Shown piece by piece: positions 16,797 through 24,596 of a stretch of 24,596 bases of DNA (the first letter of the stretch is position 1; every line of letters starts with the position of its first letter). A program made the position numbers and the translations under genes. Below the pieces are notes generated by a model. The model made no database searches. It had not been told where the DNA came from and worked only from the letters and a program-made list of their open reading frames with translations. The stretch comes from Clostridia bacterium (GTDB lineage: Bacteria > Bacillota_A > Clostridia > Oscillospirales > CAG-272): assembly GCA_017529175.1 (NCBI GenBank), contig JAFXNX010000291.1, forward strand, positions 1 to 24,596, read 5' to 3'.

Positions 16797-19700
16797 CTAT
16801 TCGCTTCTGAGCGCGGCGACGGGATCGGAGCGCGCCGCCTTGCGTGAAGGGATAATACCGCCTATCAGCGTCAGCACTATGCTCAAGAGAATGAGCGCCG
16901 CAGCGGCGACGGGAGGCAGGATCGCGTTGATATTGTTCTGCCCGGAGATCGAATGGATAAGGTAATTTGCGGGGATAAGAAGGAGCGACGTTACGGCGAT
17001 ACCGAGAACGCCCGCGAGCGCGCCGATGATGAACGTCTCGGCGTTGAACACGTTTGAAATGTTGTGGCGCGACGCGCCGATAGCGCGAAGGATACCTATC
17101 TCCTTCTTGCGCTCGAGCACGCTGATATACGTTATGACTCCTATCATGACGGAAGAGACAACAAGAGAGATCGCGACGAAAGCGATGAGTATGACGCTGA
17201 TGGCGTCTATTATGTCGGTTACCGAGCCCATCAGCGCGTCAACGAGGTCGGTGTATACTATCACCTTATCGACCTCTCCCCGCTCTTTCATTTCATTATT
17301 ATATTCTTCGATTATACTCTTAACAGTGGTCTTTCCTTCAAAATCGACAGGATATATAGTGACCGTCGAAGGATCGCTCTCGCTCGCGTATCCGAGTTTT
17401 TTGAGATTGCCCTCAAAACTCCTCGTCTCGGTCGAAAGAAGAGAGGTCATAACGTCTTTAAGTTCCGCGGGATCGAGTTTAAACTCGAAAGCGGACGATA
17501 TTTTTTCGGGGTCGAACTCAAGCGCGTTTTCGATTGCGCTGGAAGCCCTCGCCGCGGCGTCAGATATCTCCGACGCCACGTAATTCGTTATCTGTTCCGT
17601 GATCCGTGACGCAGCCGACGATATAACGCCGGAGAGCGCGTCTTCTATCGAAGAAGAGTATTTCGACGCGAGCTCCGACACCGCGCTTTGCACTCCGCTC
17701 GTGTCTATCATACCGAGCGCCGCGCCAAAAAGCTTGTCTTTCACCTCGTCCGTGCCGAGATATTCGATGAATGACGCGGCGACGGAAGAGGGAGAGGCGA
17801 GGGTGTGATCCTTCGCGTACTCTTCATAAGACGTATAGAGGGACGACGCGATATTCTTTATCTGTTCCGCACTCGGGATGAACTTTTCAAGCTTTCCGCG
17901 AATGAAGGATTGAGTGTCAAGTATCTTGTTTTTCGTTTCCGTCTCGTCAAGATATTCAGGCAGAATCGTCGCGACGTCGGCTCCTTCGTCAAGCTTTGCC
18001 TTTGCGTATTCAGGAAAGTCCGCCATAACGTCGTATATGAGTTTTGTCATCTCGTCCGCAGTTATAAAGGACGCTCCGTTTTCGCTTATGACTTTTTCAA
18101 ATCCCTCCTTGATCACATTCACGGCGCTTGATGAGAAAATATAAGATGAGAAGGACGCGGGAAGATTTGACGCGTCCGTCGTCGGGTCCTTCGACGAATA
18201 CTCTTGAAATCCGTTCACGACGTCGTTCAGCGACGCGATAAGAGGAGACAGGTCATCCTTAAACTTTATATTTGACACAACGGACGATATATCCTCGTCC
18301 GACAGCTCGGGTATGGATATTGAGGGCAGACCCGCCATATCCGAAAAATCAAAAGACGAAAGGTCCAACGACGACAGATCAAACGACGAGAGATCGAACG
18401 ACGAAAACGCCGATGAGAGCGCATCGCTGTCAAAGTTAATGATGCCGCTGAGCGCATCGCTGTCTATATCAATTATCGAAAAGAGATCGAAACCGACGTC
18501 GGATGAGGTATCCGAAAACGCCTTTCCGGTTATAACGTCGACGTCGGGGCTTTCAAGCTGCGAGGCGACGATCTTCGAGGACGCGGCGACTTCCATAACG
18601 TGAGACGTGAGCGACGAGTGATAGGCGATACCGATATTTGACATCGAGGACGCGGAGTCCTCAGAGGGTATCACCACACCGACGATCTTCAGCGTCTCGC
18701 CGTCTTTTACAAGTTTTTTCATAAAATCGTCGTCGGACGACCTGTCCGCCCACACTCCGAAGTCTTCGTCGTAAGTAAAGCGGTCGCTCGCGGCTACGAG
18801 CTTGAACTCGATACCTAAAAATTCATCGTAAGAATAAGTTCTCTCATCGTCCGGCACCTCGATCTGATACCCCTCGGCAAACGCTTTCACCATAGCGTCA
18901 AGATCGTTCGGATCCTTGATACCCATAGCGTACAGCGTAAGATCGGATATCATGCCTTTTTTCGAGAGAACGAGCATACACTCGTCATATTTTTCGGGGA
19001 ACCGGCCCGCCTTGACGTCGTAAGCGTTCTTGTAAAGAGACGGGTCCTCCGGAAGCGCGAAAAACACTTCGTTTGCGCTCATCCCCGTCATAAAGCTGCT
19101 CATCGTATCGGTAGCCGATATTCCGAGAGGCGCGAACGTGCGGTCGGGGTTTACCTGCCTTATTCCGTCCTTAGTCTCGAGATAGATCTGCGGCGTCACG
19201 TTATAGTCGTATTCTATCGCCTGGACGTGATCGTAAATATCGCTCTTGCCGCTCTCAATATACTCTTTCAGACTTGCAAGATCGTTCGTAGCAACGCGTG
19301 AGAAGAGAGCGGTCATCGCTCTCCATTCGCGCACCTCGGCGCCATCGGCGCCTGATGCGGCGTCCGCCGACGTATCGGCAGGCGACATCAACGAAGCGAG
19401 GTCAAAGCTCGTCCTCGTTATCTGCAGCGGATAGCTCTTCAGCGTCTCCTCTTGCGTATTTTTGATATAAGTATCGGCGCCGTTCGACATGGAAAGTATC
19501 ATCGCGATCCCGATTATCCCGATAGAGCCCGCAAGGGAAACGAGGAGAGTTCTGACTTTCTTCGTCCAAAGGTTCTTGAGACTGAGATTCAGCGCGGTGA
19601 GAAACGACATTCCCGAACGCTTCTTCGCCCTCTCTCCCCCTACCGCGCTCTCCGGCGCGTAAGGGTCGCTGTCCGAGACGATCTTTCCGTCTTTCAGACG

Positions 19701-20333
19701 AACCGTCCTCGTCGCGTATTTGTCGGCGAGTTCCGGGTTGTGAGTTACCATAACGACAAGGCGGTCGCGCGCGACCTCCTTCAAAAGGTCCATGACCTGT
19801 ATGCTCGTGTCGCTGTCGAGAGCTCCGGTCGGCTCGTCGGCAAGAAGGATATCAGGGTCGTTCACGAGAGCGCGGGCAATGGCGACGCGCTGCATCTGAC
19901 CGCCGGAAAGCTGCGACGGTTTCTTGCGAACGTGCTCGGTGAGCCCTACTTTCGAGAGCGCATCGAGCGCTCTTTTCCGTCTCTCGCCCTTCGATACTCC
20001 GCCGATCGTCAGCGCAAGCTCAACGTTCGACAGGACGGTCTGATGAGGTATCAGATTGTAGCTTTGGAATACGAATCCGACGGAATGATTTCTGTAAGTG
20101 TCCCAGTCACGGTTTTTGTACTCTTTAGTCGATATCCCGTTGATAACGAGGTCCCCGTCGTCATATCTGTCAAGACCGCCGATTATATTGAGAAGCGTCG
20201 TCTTTCCCGAACCGCTCTGACCGAGAATGGCAACAAATTCGGAGTCGCGAAGACAAAGCGACACCCCGTCGAGCGCGCGTTGAGTCAGCGACCCTGTTCT
20301 GTATGTTTTGCTGATGTTTTTTACTTCAAGCAT
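16797..20333 (-). CDS. ABC transporter with fused ATPase and FtsX-type permease, very large extracellular region
   Basis: A 1178-residue fusion of the MacB/FtsX type. Residues 1-225 are a complete ATPase: Walker A GQSGSGKT (38-45), signature LSGGQ (142-146), Walker B ILLADE (162-167), His198 in the switch. One membrane helix lies at about 262-284, an extracellular region at about 285-1040, then three helices at about 1041-1070, 1100-1124 and 1139-1162 with the FtsX-type loop ERKKEIGILRAIGAS. Such four-helix transporters often drive work in the envelope (lipoprotein release, efflux, peptide sensing) rather than import. The outer region of about 750 residues is much larger than in MacB and includes a Ser/Asp/Phe repeat near 18344-18403. 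ATG at 20333 has GGGAGG 5 bases upstream; an in-frame TTG at 20366 would precede that ribosome site. The substrate is unknown. Confidence 0.92.
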   Translation of the reverse strand: MLEVKNISKTYRTGSLTQRALDGVSLCLRDSEFVAILGQSGSGKTTLLNIIGGLDRYDDGDLVINGISTKEYKNRDWDTYRNHSVGFVFQSYNLIPHQTVLSNVELALTIGGVSKGERRKRALDALSKVGLTEHVRKKPSQLSGGQMQRVAIARALVNDPDILLADEPTGALDSDTSIQVMDLLKEVARDRLVVMVTHNPELADKYATRTVRLKDGKIVSDSDPYAPESAVGGERAKKRSGMSFLTALNLSLKNLWTKKVRTLLVSLAGSIGIIGIAMILSMSNGADTYIKNTQEETLKSYPLQITRTSFDLASLMSPADTSADAASGADGAEVREWRAMTALFSRVATNDLASLKEYIESGKSDIYDHVQAIEYDYNVTPQIYLETKDGIRQVNPDRTFAPLGISATDTMSSFMTGMSANEVFFALPEDPSLYKNAYDVKAGRFPEKYDECMLVLSKKGMISDLTLYAMGIKDPNDLDAMVKAFAEGYQIEVPDDERTYSYDEFLGIEFKLVAASDRFTYDEDFGVWADRSSDDDFMKKLVKDGETLKIVGVVIPSEDSASSMSNIGIAYHSSLTSHVMEVAASSKIVASQLESPDVDVITGKAFSDTSSDVGFDLFSIIDIDSDALSGIINFDSDALSSAFSSFDLSSFDLSSLDLSSFDFSDMAGLPSISIPELSDEDISSVVSNIKFKDDLSPLIASLNDVVNGFQEYSSKDPTTDASNLPASFSSYIFSSSAVNVIKEGFEKVISENGASFITADEMTKLIYDVMADFPEYAKAKLDEGADVATILPEYLDETETKNKILDTQSFIRGKLEKFIPSAEQIKNIASSLYTSYEEYAKDHTLASPSSVAASFIEYLGTDEVKDKLFGAALGMIDTSGVQSAVSELASKYSSSIEDALSGVISSAASRITEQITNYVASEISDAAARASSAIENALEFDPEKISSAFEFKLDPAELKDVMTSLLSTETRSFEGNLKKLGYASESDPSTVTIYPVDFEGKTTVKSIIEEYNNEMKERGEVDKVIVYTDLVDALMGSVTDIIDAISVILIAFVAISLVVSSVMIGVITYISVLERKKEIGILRAIGASRHNISNVFNAETFIIGALAGVLGIAVTSLLLIPANYLIHSISGQNNINAILPPVAAAALILLSIVLTLIGGIIPSRKAARSDPVAALRSE

Positions 20334-20389
20334 AAAAACCTCCCGGCACCAAAAACCGGAGATCAATTAAATTCTTTAATCATACAATT

Positions 20390-20419
20390 ATAATATACAC
20401 AAAAACACGCCGTTTGTAA
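20390..20419 (-). promoter_or_regulatory. Possible promoter of the ABC transporter gene
   Basis: On the minus strand, TTACAA (20419-20414), 18 bp, TATTAT (20395-20390), about 57 bases before the start codon. An overlapping TATAAT (20392-20387) has no good -35 box. The region is AT-rich, so chance matches are likely. Confidence 0.35.
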
Positions 20420-20486
20420 TCATTTTTCGCAAAATAAAGCAAAAATTAACATTTGATCAATATATTTGTAAATGAATGAGGAGCTC

Positions 20487-20514
20487 TTGATTTTTACGGA
20501 TTTTATGATAAAAT
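20487..20514 (+). promoter_or_regulatory. Possible promoter of the dockerin-DUF4838 gene
   Basis: TTGATT (20487-20492), 16 bp, TAAAAT (20509-20514) with TGA before the -10. A TATAAT at 20514-20519 overlaps but lacks a clear -35 box. The leader would be about 40 bases and contains the AAGGAAGGA ribosome site. Confidence 0.5.
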
Positions 20515-20559
20515 ATAATTGTATATTATAATCGTTATCTCCGAAGGAAGGAAAAGCAA

Positions 20560-22755
20560 ATGAAAAGGATCATATCTCTTCTGATACTCGCATCCCTTCT
20601 TGCGACCTCGCTTATCTTCGCCGACACATCCGGCGCGATAACTCACGGATATATCGCAGGCGACGCCGACGGCGAAGGGAATATCAATATGAAGGACGTT
20701 CTTCTGATACGCCGCTTTATCGCGTGTATCGAGAACGACTACGGTATATCCGTTCCCGCCGCGGACGTAAATCACGACGACGCGATAGATATGAAGGACG
20801 TTCTTCAGATCAAGCGGATCATCGCCGGTCTTGCCAACGCCGAAGGCAACAATACGGATAACGCGTACAAAGTCGGCGAGATAAGGGTCGCGGGAAAGAA
20901 TATTTCGCGCTACACTATCGTTTGCCCCGAGAGCGTTCCGGACGGTTCGGAAGCGTACCTGCCTTCAATGCAGTTCGCGGCGGAAGAACTTCGCGACAAC
21001 ATTGAGGACGCGTGCGGCGTAAAGCTCAATATCGTTTACGACAACGATTTTGACGAAGGTCTTGCGATAAGATATCAGTATGACTATGAAGACCGCGAGG
21101 AACTCGGCAAAGAGGGCTTTATAATAGAAGTGACGGACGACGACCTCGTATTCACATGCGGTACGATGAGAGGCGCGCTCTACGGAACTTACGATTTTCT
21201 TGAAGACGAGATCGGCTACAGATATATGACGGGTTACGTCAACTATCTGTACGAGAGCGAGCTCATTGACGTTCCCGTCGGATTTTACAACAAGGAAGTT
21301 CCCGCGTTCGAGTACCGTTCCATCGGCGCAAACGGACCGAGCCAGAACTACGCGAAGCTGAAGCTCGACGGGATCGACGGCGACGCGAAGTCCACTCCCT
21401 ATAACGGCGGCGGCGTTCAGCCGGTATATCCTCACGCGCACTCGTTTATGTTTCAAATGGCAGGCTGGGAGCGATGGAAGGATCCGGATCTCCAGCGCAC
21501 AGAAGGTTCGGGACAGCCCTGTATGACGGACGAGGAGACTTACAACAAGATAATAGATTTCAACTATCACCTCATAGATTACTACGTGAATGATTACGGT
21601 CTGACCTTAGGATACGACTTCACGCACGTCCCTGTCTCCGCAAACGACAACGCAGGCTTCTGCACCTGTGCAAAGTGCAAGAAGGTATATGAGGAAGAAG
21701 GTTCTATCGCGGGAGCGCTTGTCAGACTCTCTAACAGAGTTGCGGAAAAAATCTGCGGCGACTATCCGGAGCTCCAGATATACACCCTCGTTTATTTCGG
21801 AACGCAGCCCGTCCCGAAGTCGACGAAGCCCGATCCGCGCATCACGATCTGCTTCTGCAACGTCGGATGCAACAACCACCTGCTCCGTCACCCCGAGGAA
21901 TGCGAAGCGGCGGGCGGCAATACCGAGCTTCCCGAGCTTACCGAGTACGGCGGAGAGCCGGTGCCCAGCAACAACGGTATGTATATGGATATGCTGAAGG
22001 GCTGGCTCGAGCTGACAGACAACATATGGTTCTGGTACTATATGCCCGTTTATTTCCACTTTGCGTCCCCATCGCCGAACCTCTTCAATTTCTGGGATGA
22101 CCTCAAGTATCTTTCCGAGCTCGGCGTCAAAGGCCTGTATCTCGAAGGATTCAACTGGTTCTGGATGGACTACAACTTCGAGTTCATGCGCGTATATCTC
22201 GCATGCAAGACGCTCTGGGATCCCGGTATGAGCGAGGAAGAGTATCAGGCGCACATGGATGAATATCTGCGCATCGTCTTCGGAGACGGCTGGGAGAACG
22301 TCAGGCAATATCTGTATATGTCGAACCACGCCGCCGACATCAACGGCTGCGGGACGAACAACTTCGACTATTTCTGGGAGTATTATAACAAGGATTATTT
22401 CGCAGAGCACTATTATGAGATGCGCGACCTTATGGTTTCTGCGAGAGATGAAGCGAAGGAAGGGAGCCAGAGAGCAAAATGCAATACCGCTATGGTATCG
22501 CTCGACTTCCTCGGACTCTCCGCGACGTATGAGCGCGACTGGGTGAACGGAGACGGCGCATCCCGCGCGAAGTACAAACAGATATACGAAGAACTCTGGT
22601 CCAAGTATCACGACGACCCGAATCTTATCGAAAACCCGTACTACGGCACACCCGGTTCCGGTGCTGTAAACGGTATGTTGAACTTCCCTGCGAATACCGA
22701 CACCTGCGTCGATCCGGTGACGTGGATCGCCTCAACGTTTACAGGATATCATTGA
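20560..22755 (+). CDS. Secreted dockerin type I protein with DUF4838 (glycoside hydrolase-like) domain
   Basis: A 731-residue exported protein. Residues 1 to about 26 are a signal peptide. Residues 33-92 are a type I dockerin with two calcium loops: Asp35, Asp37, Glu39, Asn43, Asp46; and Asp69, Asn71, Asp73, Asp77, Asp80. Each loop is followed by a helix ending in basic and hydrophobic residues. Dockerins bind cohesins on scaffold or surface proteins. After a Gly/Asn linker comes an N-terminal domain like those of GH67 or GH20 enzymes (AAEELRDNIEDACG, GALYGTYDFLEDEIGYRYM). A DUF4838 region follows (VPVSANDNAGFCTCAKCKKV, then RLSNRVAEKICGDYPEL). DUF4838 is linked by family context to polysaccharide use, but its catalytic activity is not settled. 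Aromatic-rich segments at about 480-560 could line a sugar site. AAGGAAGGA precedes the ATG. The gene is divergent from the ABC transporter and ends at a strong terminator. Confidence 0.88.
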   Translation: MKRIISLLILASLLATSLIFADTSGAITHGYIAGDADGEGNINMKDVLLIRRFIACIENDYGISVPAADVNHDDAIDMKDVLQIKRIIAGLANAEGNNTDNAYKVGEIRVAGKNISRYTIVCPESVPDGSEAYLPSMQFAAEELRDNIEDACGVKLNIVYDNDFDEGLAIRYQYDYEDREELGKEGFIIEVTDDDLVFTCGTMRGALYGTYDFLEDEIGYRYMTGYVNYLYESELIDVPVGFYNKEVPAFEYRSIGANGPSQNYAKLKLDGIDGDAKSTPYNGGGVQPVYPHAHSFMFQMAGWERWKDPDLQRTEGSGQPCMTDEETYNKIIDFNYHLIDYYVNDYGLTLGYDFTHVPVSANDNAGFCTCAKCKKVYEEEGSIAGALVRLSNRVAEKICGDYPELQIYTLVYFGTQPVPKSTKPDPRITICFCNVGCNNHLLRHPEECEAAGGNTELPELTEYGGEPVPSNNGMYMDMLKGWLELTDNIWFWYYMPVYFHFASPSPNLFNFWDDLKYLSELGVKGLYLEGFNWFWMDYNFEFMRVYLACKTLWDPGMSEEEYQAHMDEYLRIVFGDGWENVRQYLYMSNHAADINGCGTNNFDYFWEYYNKDYFAEHYYEMRDLMVSARDEAKEGSQRAKCNTAMVSLDFLGLSATYERDWVNGDGASRAKYKQIYEELWSKYHDDPNLIENPYYGTPGSGAVNGMLNFPANTDTCVDPVTWIASTFTGYH

Positions 22756-22776
22756 TAAAAAGAATAAATGCAAAAA

Positions 22777-22813
22777 TGCGCCGCCTCGGCTTCTCGGGGC
22801 GGCGCAGATTTTT
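22777..22813. terminator. Bidirectional terminator after the dockerin gene
   Basis: A 9-bp GC-rich stem TGCGCCGCC / GGCGGCGCA (22777-22785 and 22798-22806) is followed by GATTTTT on the plus side. Reading the minus strand, TTTTTGCATTTATT follows, so it can also end the converging minus-strand genes. Confidence 0.85.
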
Positions 22814-22837
22814 GCCGTTATCCTAATAATTTAATCA

Positions 22838-23275
22838 CTATTTAATCACTGCTCTCGCGGCGTCTTTTATCCTTTCGCTGTCGGAATACAGCAGAAGGTC
22901 TTTTACCGCAGAGACGATCTCTTCCCTGTCCGGAAAGTCGCGCCCGTCCTTGAGATAAGCGGCGATACACGCGATCATACGGCAGGCCGTGTCGTCATCA
23001 CCGTCGCACTCGAGCGCTTCGAGGGCCATATCCGCGCCGTCCTCAAGTACAGTCTCCTCGATCCTGCCGTAAGGAGCGGAGAACTCCTCTATCTCTTCTA
23101 TCTCTTTTATATCGCTTCTGTAAAACAGGCAGTTCGATATTTCAAGACCTTCCTCATAGCTTCCGAATTCGTGATAATTATAATCTGCGTTGTTGTGGTA
23201 CGCCAAGCCCTCGTACACTTCGCCGTCGGCGCTGACGATCCTCACGCGGCGTCCGTCAAATCTTCCGAGCTCCAT
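22838..23275 (-). CDS. Small acidic protein of unknown function with SH3/LSM-like N-terminus
   Basis: A 145-residue protein with no signal peptide or membrane segment. Residues about 5-45 (FDGRRVRIVSADGEVYEGLAY and onward) have the strand pattern of a small SH3- or LSM-like barrel, as in several clostridial proteins of unknown role. Residues about 70-145 are acidic and helical, with Cys and Ala, and look like a separate helical domain. ATG at 23275 has AAGGAT upstream. It starts 22 bases after the EAL frame stops, in the same direction, so they are probably co-transcribed. No function can be assigned. Confidence 0.7.
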   Translation of the reverse strand: MELGRFDGRRVRIVSADGEVYEGLAYHNNADYNYHEFGSYEEGLEISNCLFYRSDIKEIEEIEEFSAPYGRIEETVLEDGADMALEALECDGDDDTACRMIACIAAYLKDGRDFPDREEIVSAVKDLLLYSDSERIKDAARAVIK

Positions 23276-23297
23276 AGCGTCTGATCCTTAAACGATA

Positions 23298-23921
23298 TTA
23301 TTTTTTCTCCGCCTCATCCGACAGATAGACGGCGGGCGAGTAGAGATATCCCTGATAGCAGTCGCACCCTATCTCGTGGAGCGCTTCGCGATGGCGCTCC
23401 GTCTCGACGTATTCGGCGAGAACGGTCATATCAAGACTTGCGGCAAGGCGGGTGATAGACGTGATGATCTCGCGGCAGTTGCTGTGAGTGAGAAGTCCTT
23501 TTACGAGAGAACCGTCGATCTTGACGCAGTCGAACAGATTTTCCTTAAGATAGTGCAGCGACGTCTGACCCATGGAGAAATCGTCGATCGCAAGAGCAAA
23601 TCCGAGTTCCCTCAGAGCGCGCAGCGCTTTTACGGTGTCGTCGTTGAAGGATATCGCCGCCTGCTCCGTCACTTCAAGGCAAATGTTCTTGCCCGCGAAA
23701 GACTCTTTCGCGTCAAGGCGTTGGCAGAACTGCAGATACCTTTGCGTTACTATGGTTTTACCGGTGACGTTTACGGAGAGTTTTATATCCGCGCCGAAAC
23801 GCTCGAGAAGCGCCGCACGGTCCTGCATAGCGCGAAGAAGCACCGCCTCCTCAAGCTCCGGCAGGAAGCCTCCCTCTTCCGCGAGTTTTATGACGATAGG
23901 CGGGTAAAGCGTTCCGTACAT
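23298..23921 (-). CDS. EAL-domain (cyclic-di-GMP phosphodiesterase-type) protein, apparently truncated at its start
   Basis: The first ATG gives 207 residues covering most of an EAL domain. Key positions are visible: Asn51 (SVNVT), Glu83/86 (LEVTE), Asp113-Asp114 (IDDFSMG), Lys134 (VKIDG), Glu170/173 (AEYVET), Gln190 (YQGYLYS). The EAL motif itself (GVEALLRWNH, with Glu at 23948-23946) lies upstream of this ATG in the same frame. That frame is open only to 24020, where a TGA closes it, and no ATG, GTG or TTG lies between. An EAL domain normally begins some ten residues earlier, often behind a GGDEF or sensor domain. So the gene has probably lost its 5' part, or a frame error hides it. No ribosome site precedes the ATG. 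If made, the protein would lack the metal-binding Glu of EAL and would probably not hydrolyse cyclic-di-GMP. Confidence 0.75.
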   Translation of the reverse strand: MYGTLYPPIVIKLAEEGGFLPELEEAVLLRAMQDRAALLERFGADIKLSVNVTGKTIVTQRYLQFCQRLDAKESFAGKNICLEVTEQAAISFNDDTVKALRALRELGFALAIDDFSMGQTSLHYLKENLFDCVKIDGSLVKGLLTHSNCREIITSITRLAASLDMTVLAEYVETERHREALHEIGCDCYQGYLYSPAVYLSDEAEKK

Positions 23922-24003
23922 CGAGTGATTCCATCTGAGCAGGGCTTCGACGCCGATACACTCGGAAGAATATGATCCAAAACGCTCATTCCGATCAGCG
24001 TCG

Positions 24004-24596
24004 TTAAACCGTATCTTTACTCAGCATTTTCATATAATAGGCAGGGCTCTTCGGGAAATACCTGTCAAGCTGATCAAGAGCTCCGGTCTCAATACTCTTT
24101 ATCGCTTCAAAATAGCTGAAAACAACGTTTTTCACTTCGTCTTGACTACCCGGAGCAAATGAGACTCTATCTAAAACTGTTTTAAATCCTGCTCCAATAA
24201 GAGCCAATTCAACATTCAGCTCGTTGCCGCATCGTCCCGTATCCATTTCCACCGTCAGAATATGAGAATTCGAAGTCGTTTTTTCAACTCTGTAAAAACG
24301 GTAAAACGAGTTGACATAGGTGTATCCGTACTCTTTTGCCGCTTTCTTTAAGACGGGAGCAAGAGACAGCACCGTGTCATTTCGCGGCGTCTCATTGCTA
24401 CCCTGCACTTTATTCGCAATAATCGATTTGATCGTTTTAATGAGAGTCTCTGATTTTAATTCAAGATCATTATGGCGTCTTGCCGTAGAAAGCAGAGCTT
24501 CACGAACTTCACCGGCTCGTATCATTTCCATTACCATCGGAAAGTTCTGTTCTTCGGGCGGTGCTTCATAGTGGAGATAAAACACGAGAGCGAGGA
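24004..24596 (-). CDS. Unrecognised protein, N-terminus beyond the right edge
   Basis: At least 197 codons, open to the window edge. A GTG at 24585 is in frame but has no clear ribosome site, and the frame stays open before it. So the true start is probably outside the window. No signal peptide or catalytic motif is visible. A helical, charged first half (about 24330-24560) leads to a segment with FYRFYRVEKTTS and TVEMDTGRCGNELNVELALIG that looks like a mixed alpha/beta domain. It ends in a helix and YYMKML. Base composition is visibly more AT-rich than the neighbours (by eye, not computed). Its stop lies within 60 bases of the EAL motif of the next frame. It may be foreign relative to the EAL gene. 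Confidence 0.7.
   Translation of the reverse strand, partial: LALVFYLHYEAPPEEQNFPMVMEMIRAGEVREALLSTARRHNDLELKSETLIKTIKSIIANKVQGSNETPRNDTVLSLAPVLKKAAKEYGYTYVNSFYRFYRVEKTTSNSHILTVEMDTGRCGNELNVELALIGAGFKTVLDRVSFAPGSQDEVKNVVFSYFEAIKSIETGALDQLDRYFPKSPAYYMKMLSKDTV

Noticed and set aside
16568..16810. An 80-codon plus-strand frame after thrH
   Set aside because: It runs through a chain of hairpins and terminators and into the end of the ABC gene on the other strand, so it is unlikely to be translated.
18344..18403. Short tandem repeats considered as a CRISPR array
   Set aside because: The units are 15 bases with no spacers and stay in frame within a coding sequence.
23940..23985. Alternative minus-strand frame starting ATGAGCGTTTTGGATC beside the EAL motif, as a possible frame-shifted 5' part of the EAL gene
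   Set aside because: It is very short, does not resemble the usual start of an EAL domain (such as a YQPI-type motif), and gives no evidence of a simple frameshift.

Overview
The window looks like chromosomal DNA from a Gram-positive member of the Bacillota, most likely an uncultured gut or rumen Clostridia lineage (Oscillospirales-like). The reasons are strong AGGAGG-type ribosome binding sites, sigma-A-like promoters with 17-bp spacers, a clostripain-family protease, a type I dockerin protein, an FtsX-type ABC transporter with the ATPase fused in front, and secreted proteins with N-terminal anchors. GC content looks moderate to high by eye (not computed). No rRNA, tRNA, CRISPR array, insertion sequence, integrase or phage gene was recognised.

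Region 1 (1-9439, minus strand) is a cell-surface operon transcribed right to left from a good promoter at 9469-9497. It encodes three proteins of 266-340 residues, each with one N-terminal membrane segment followed by a short aromatic/basic motif. Then comes a giant exported protein of at least 2157 residues, built from Gly-Gly-x-x-Gly repeat modules and running off the left edge. No function can be assigned. This is the least explained part of the window and the best candidate for an undescribed surface structure.

Region 2 (9440-15178) is about protein breakdown. A divergent promoter drives pepC and pepT, two cytosolic peptidases whose stop and start codons overlap. They converge, through two terminators and a folded repeat, on a membrane-anchored clostripain-family (C11) cysteine protease. 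A plausible inference is that the outside protease makes peptides that PepC and PepT finish inside.

Region 3 (15060-16796) has two plus-strand phosphatases, each with its own promoter: a histidine phosphatase and ThrH (phosphoserine phosphatase / homoserine phosphotransferase). A 250-bp intergenic stretch follows, packed with hairpins, and part of it repeats a sequence found near 12450.

Region 4 (16797-22813) holds a divergent pair: a 1178-residue ABC transporter with an unusually large extracellular region (minus strand) and a secreted dockerin plus DUF4838 protein likely to act on or bind polysaccharide (plus strand).

Region 5 (22838-24596, minus strand) holds a small protein of unknown function, an EAL (cyclic-di-GMP phosphodiesterase-type) domain whose reading frame lacks a proper start, and an unrecognised, more AT-rich gene running off the right edge. 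The junction between the last two looks like a gene truncation or rearrangement.
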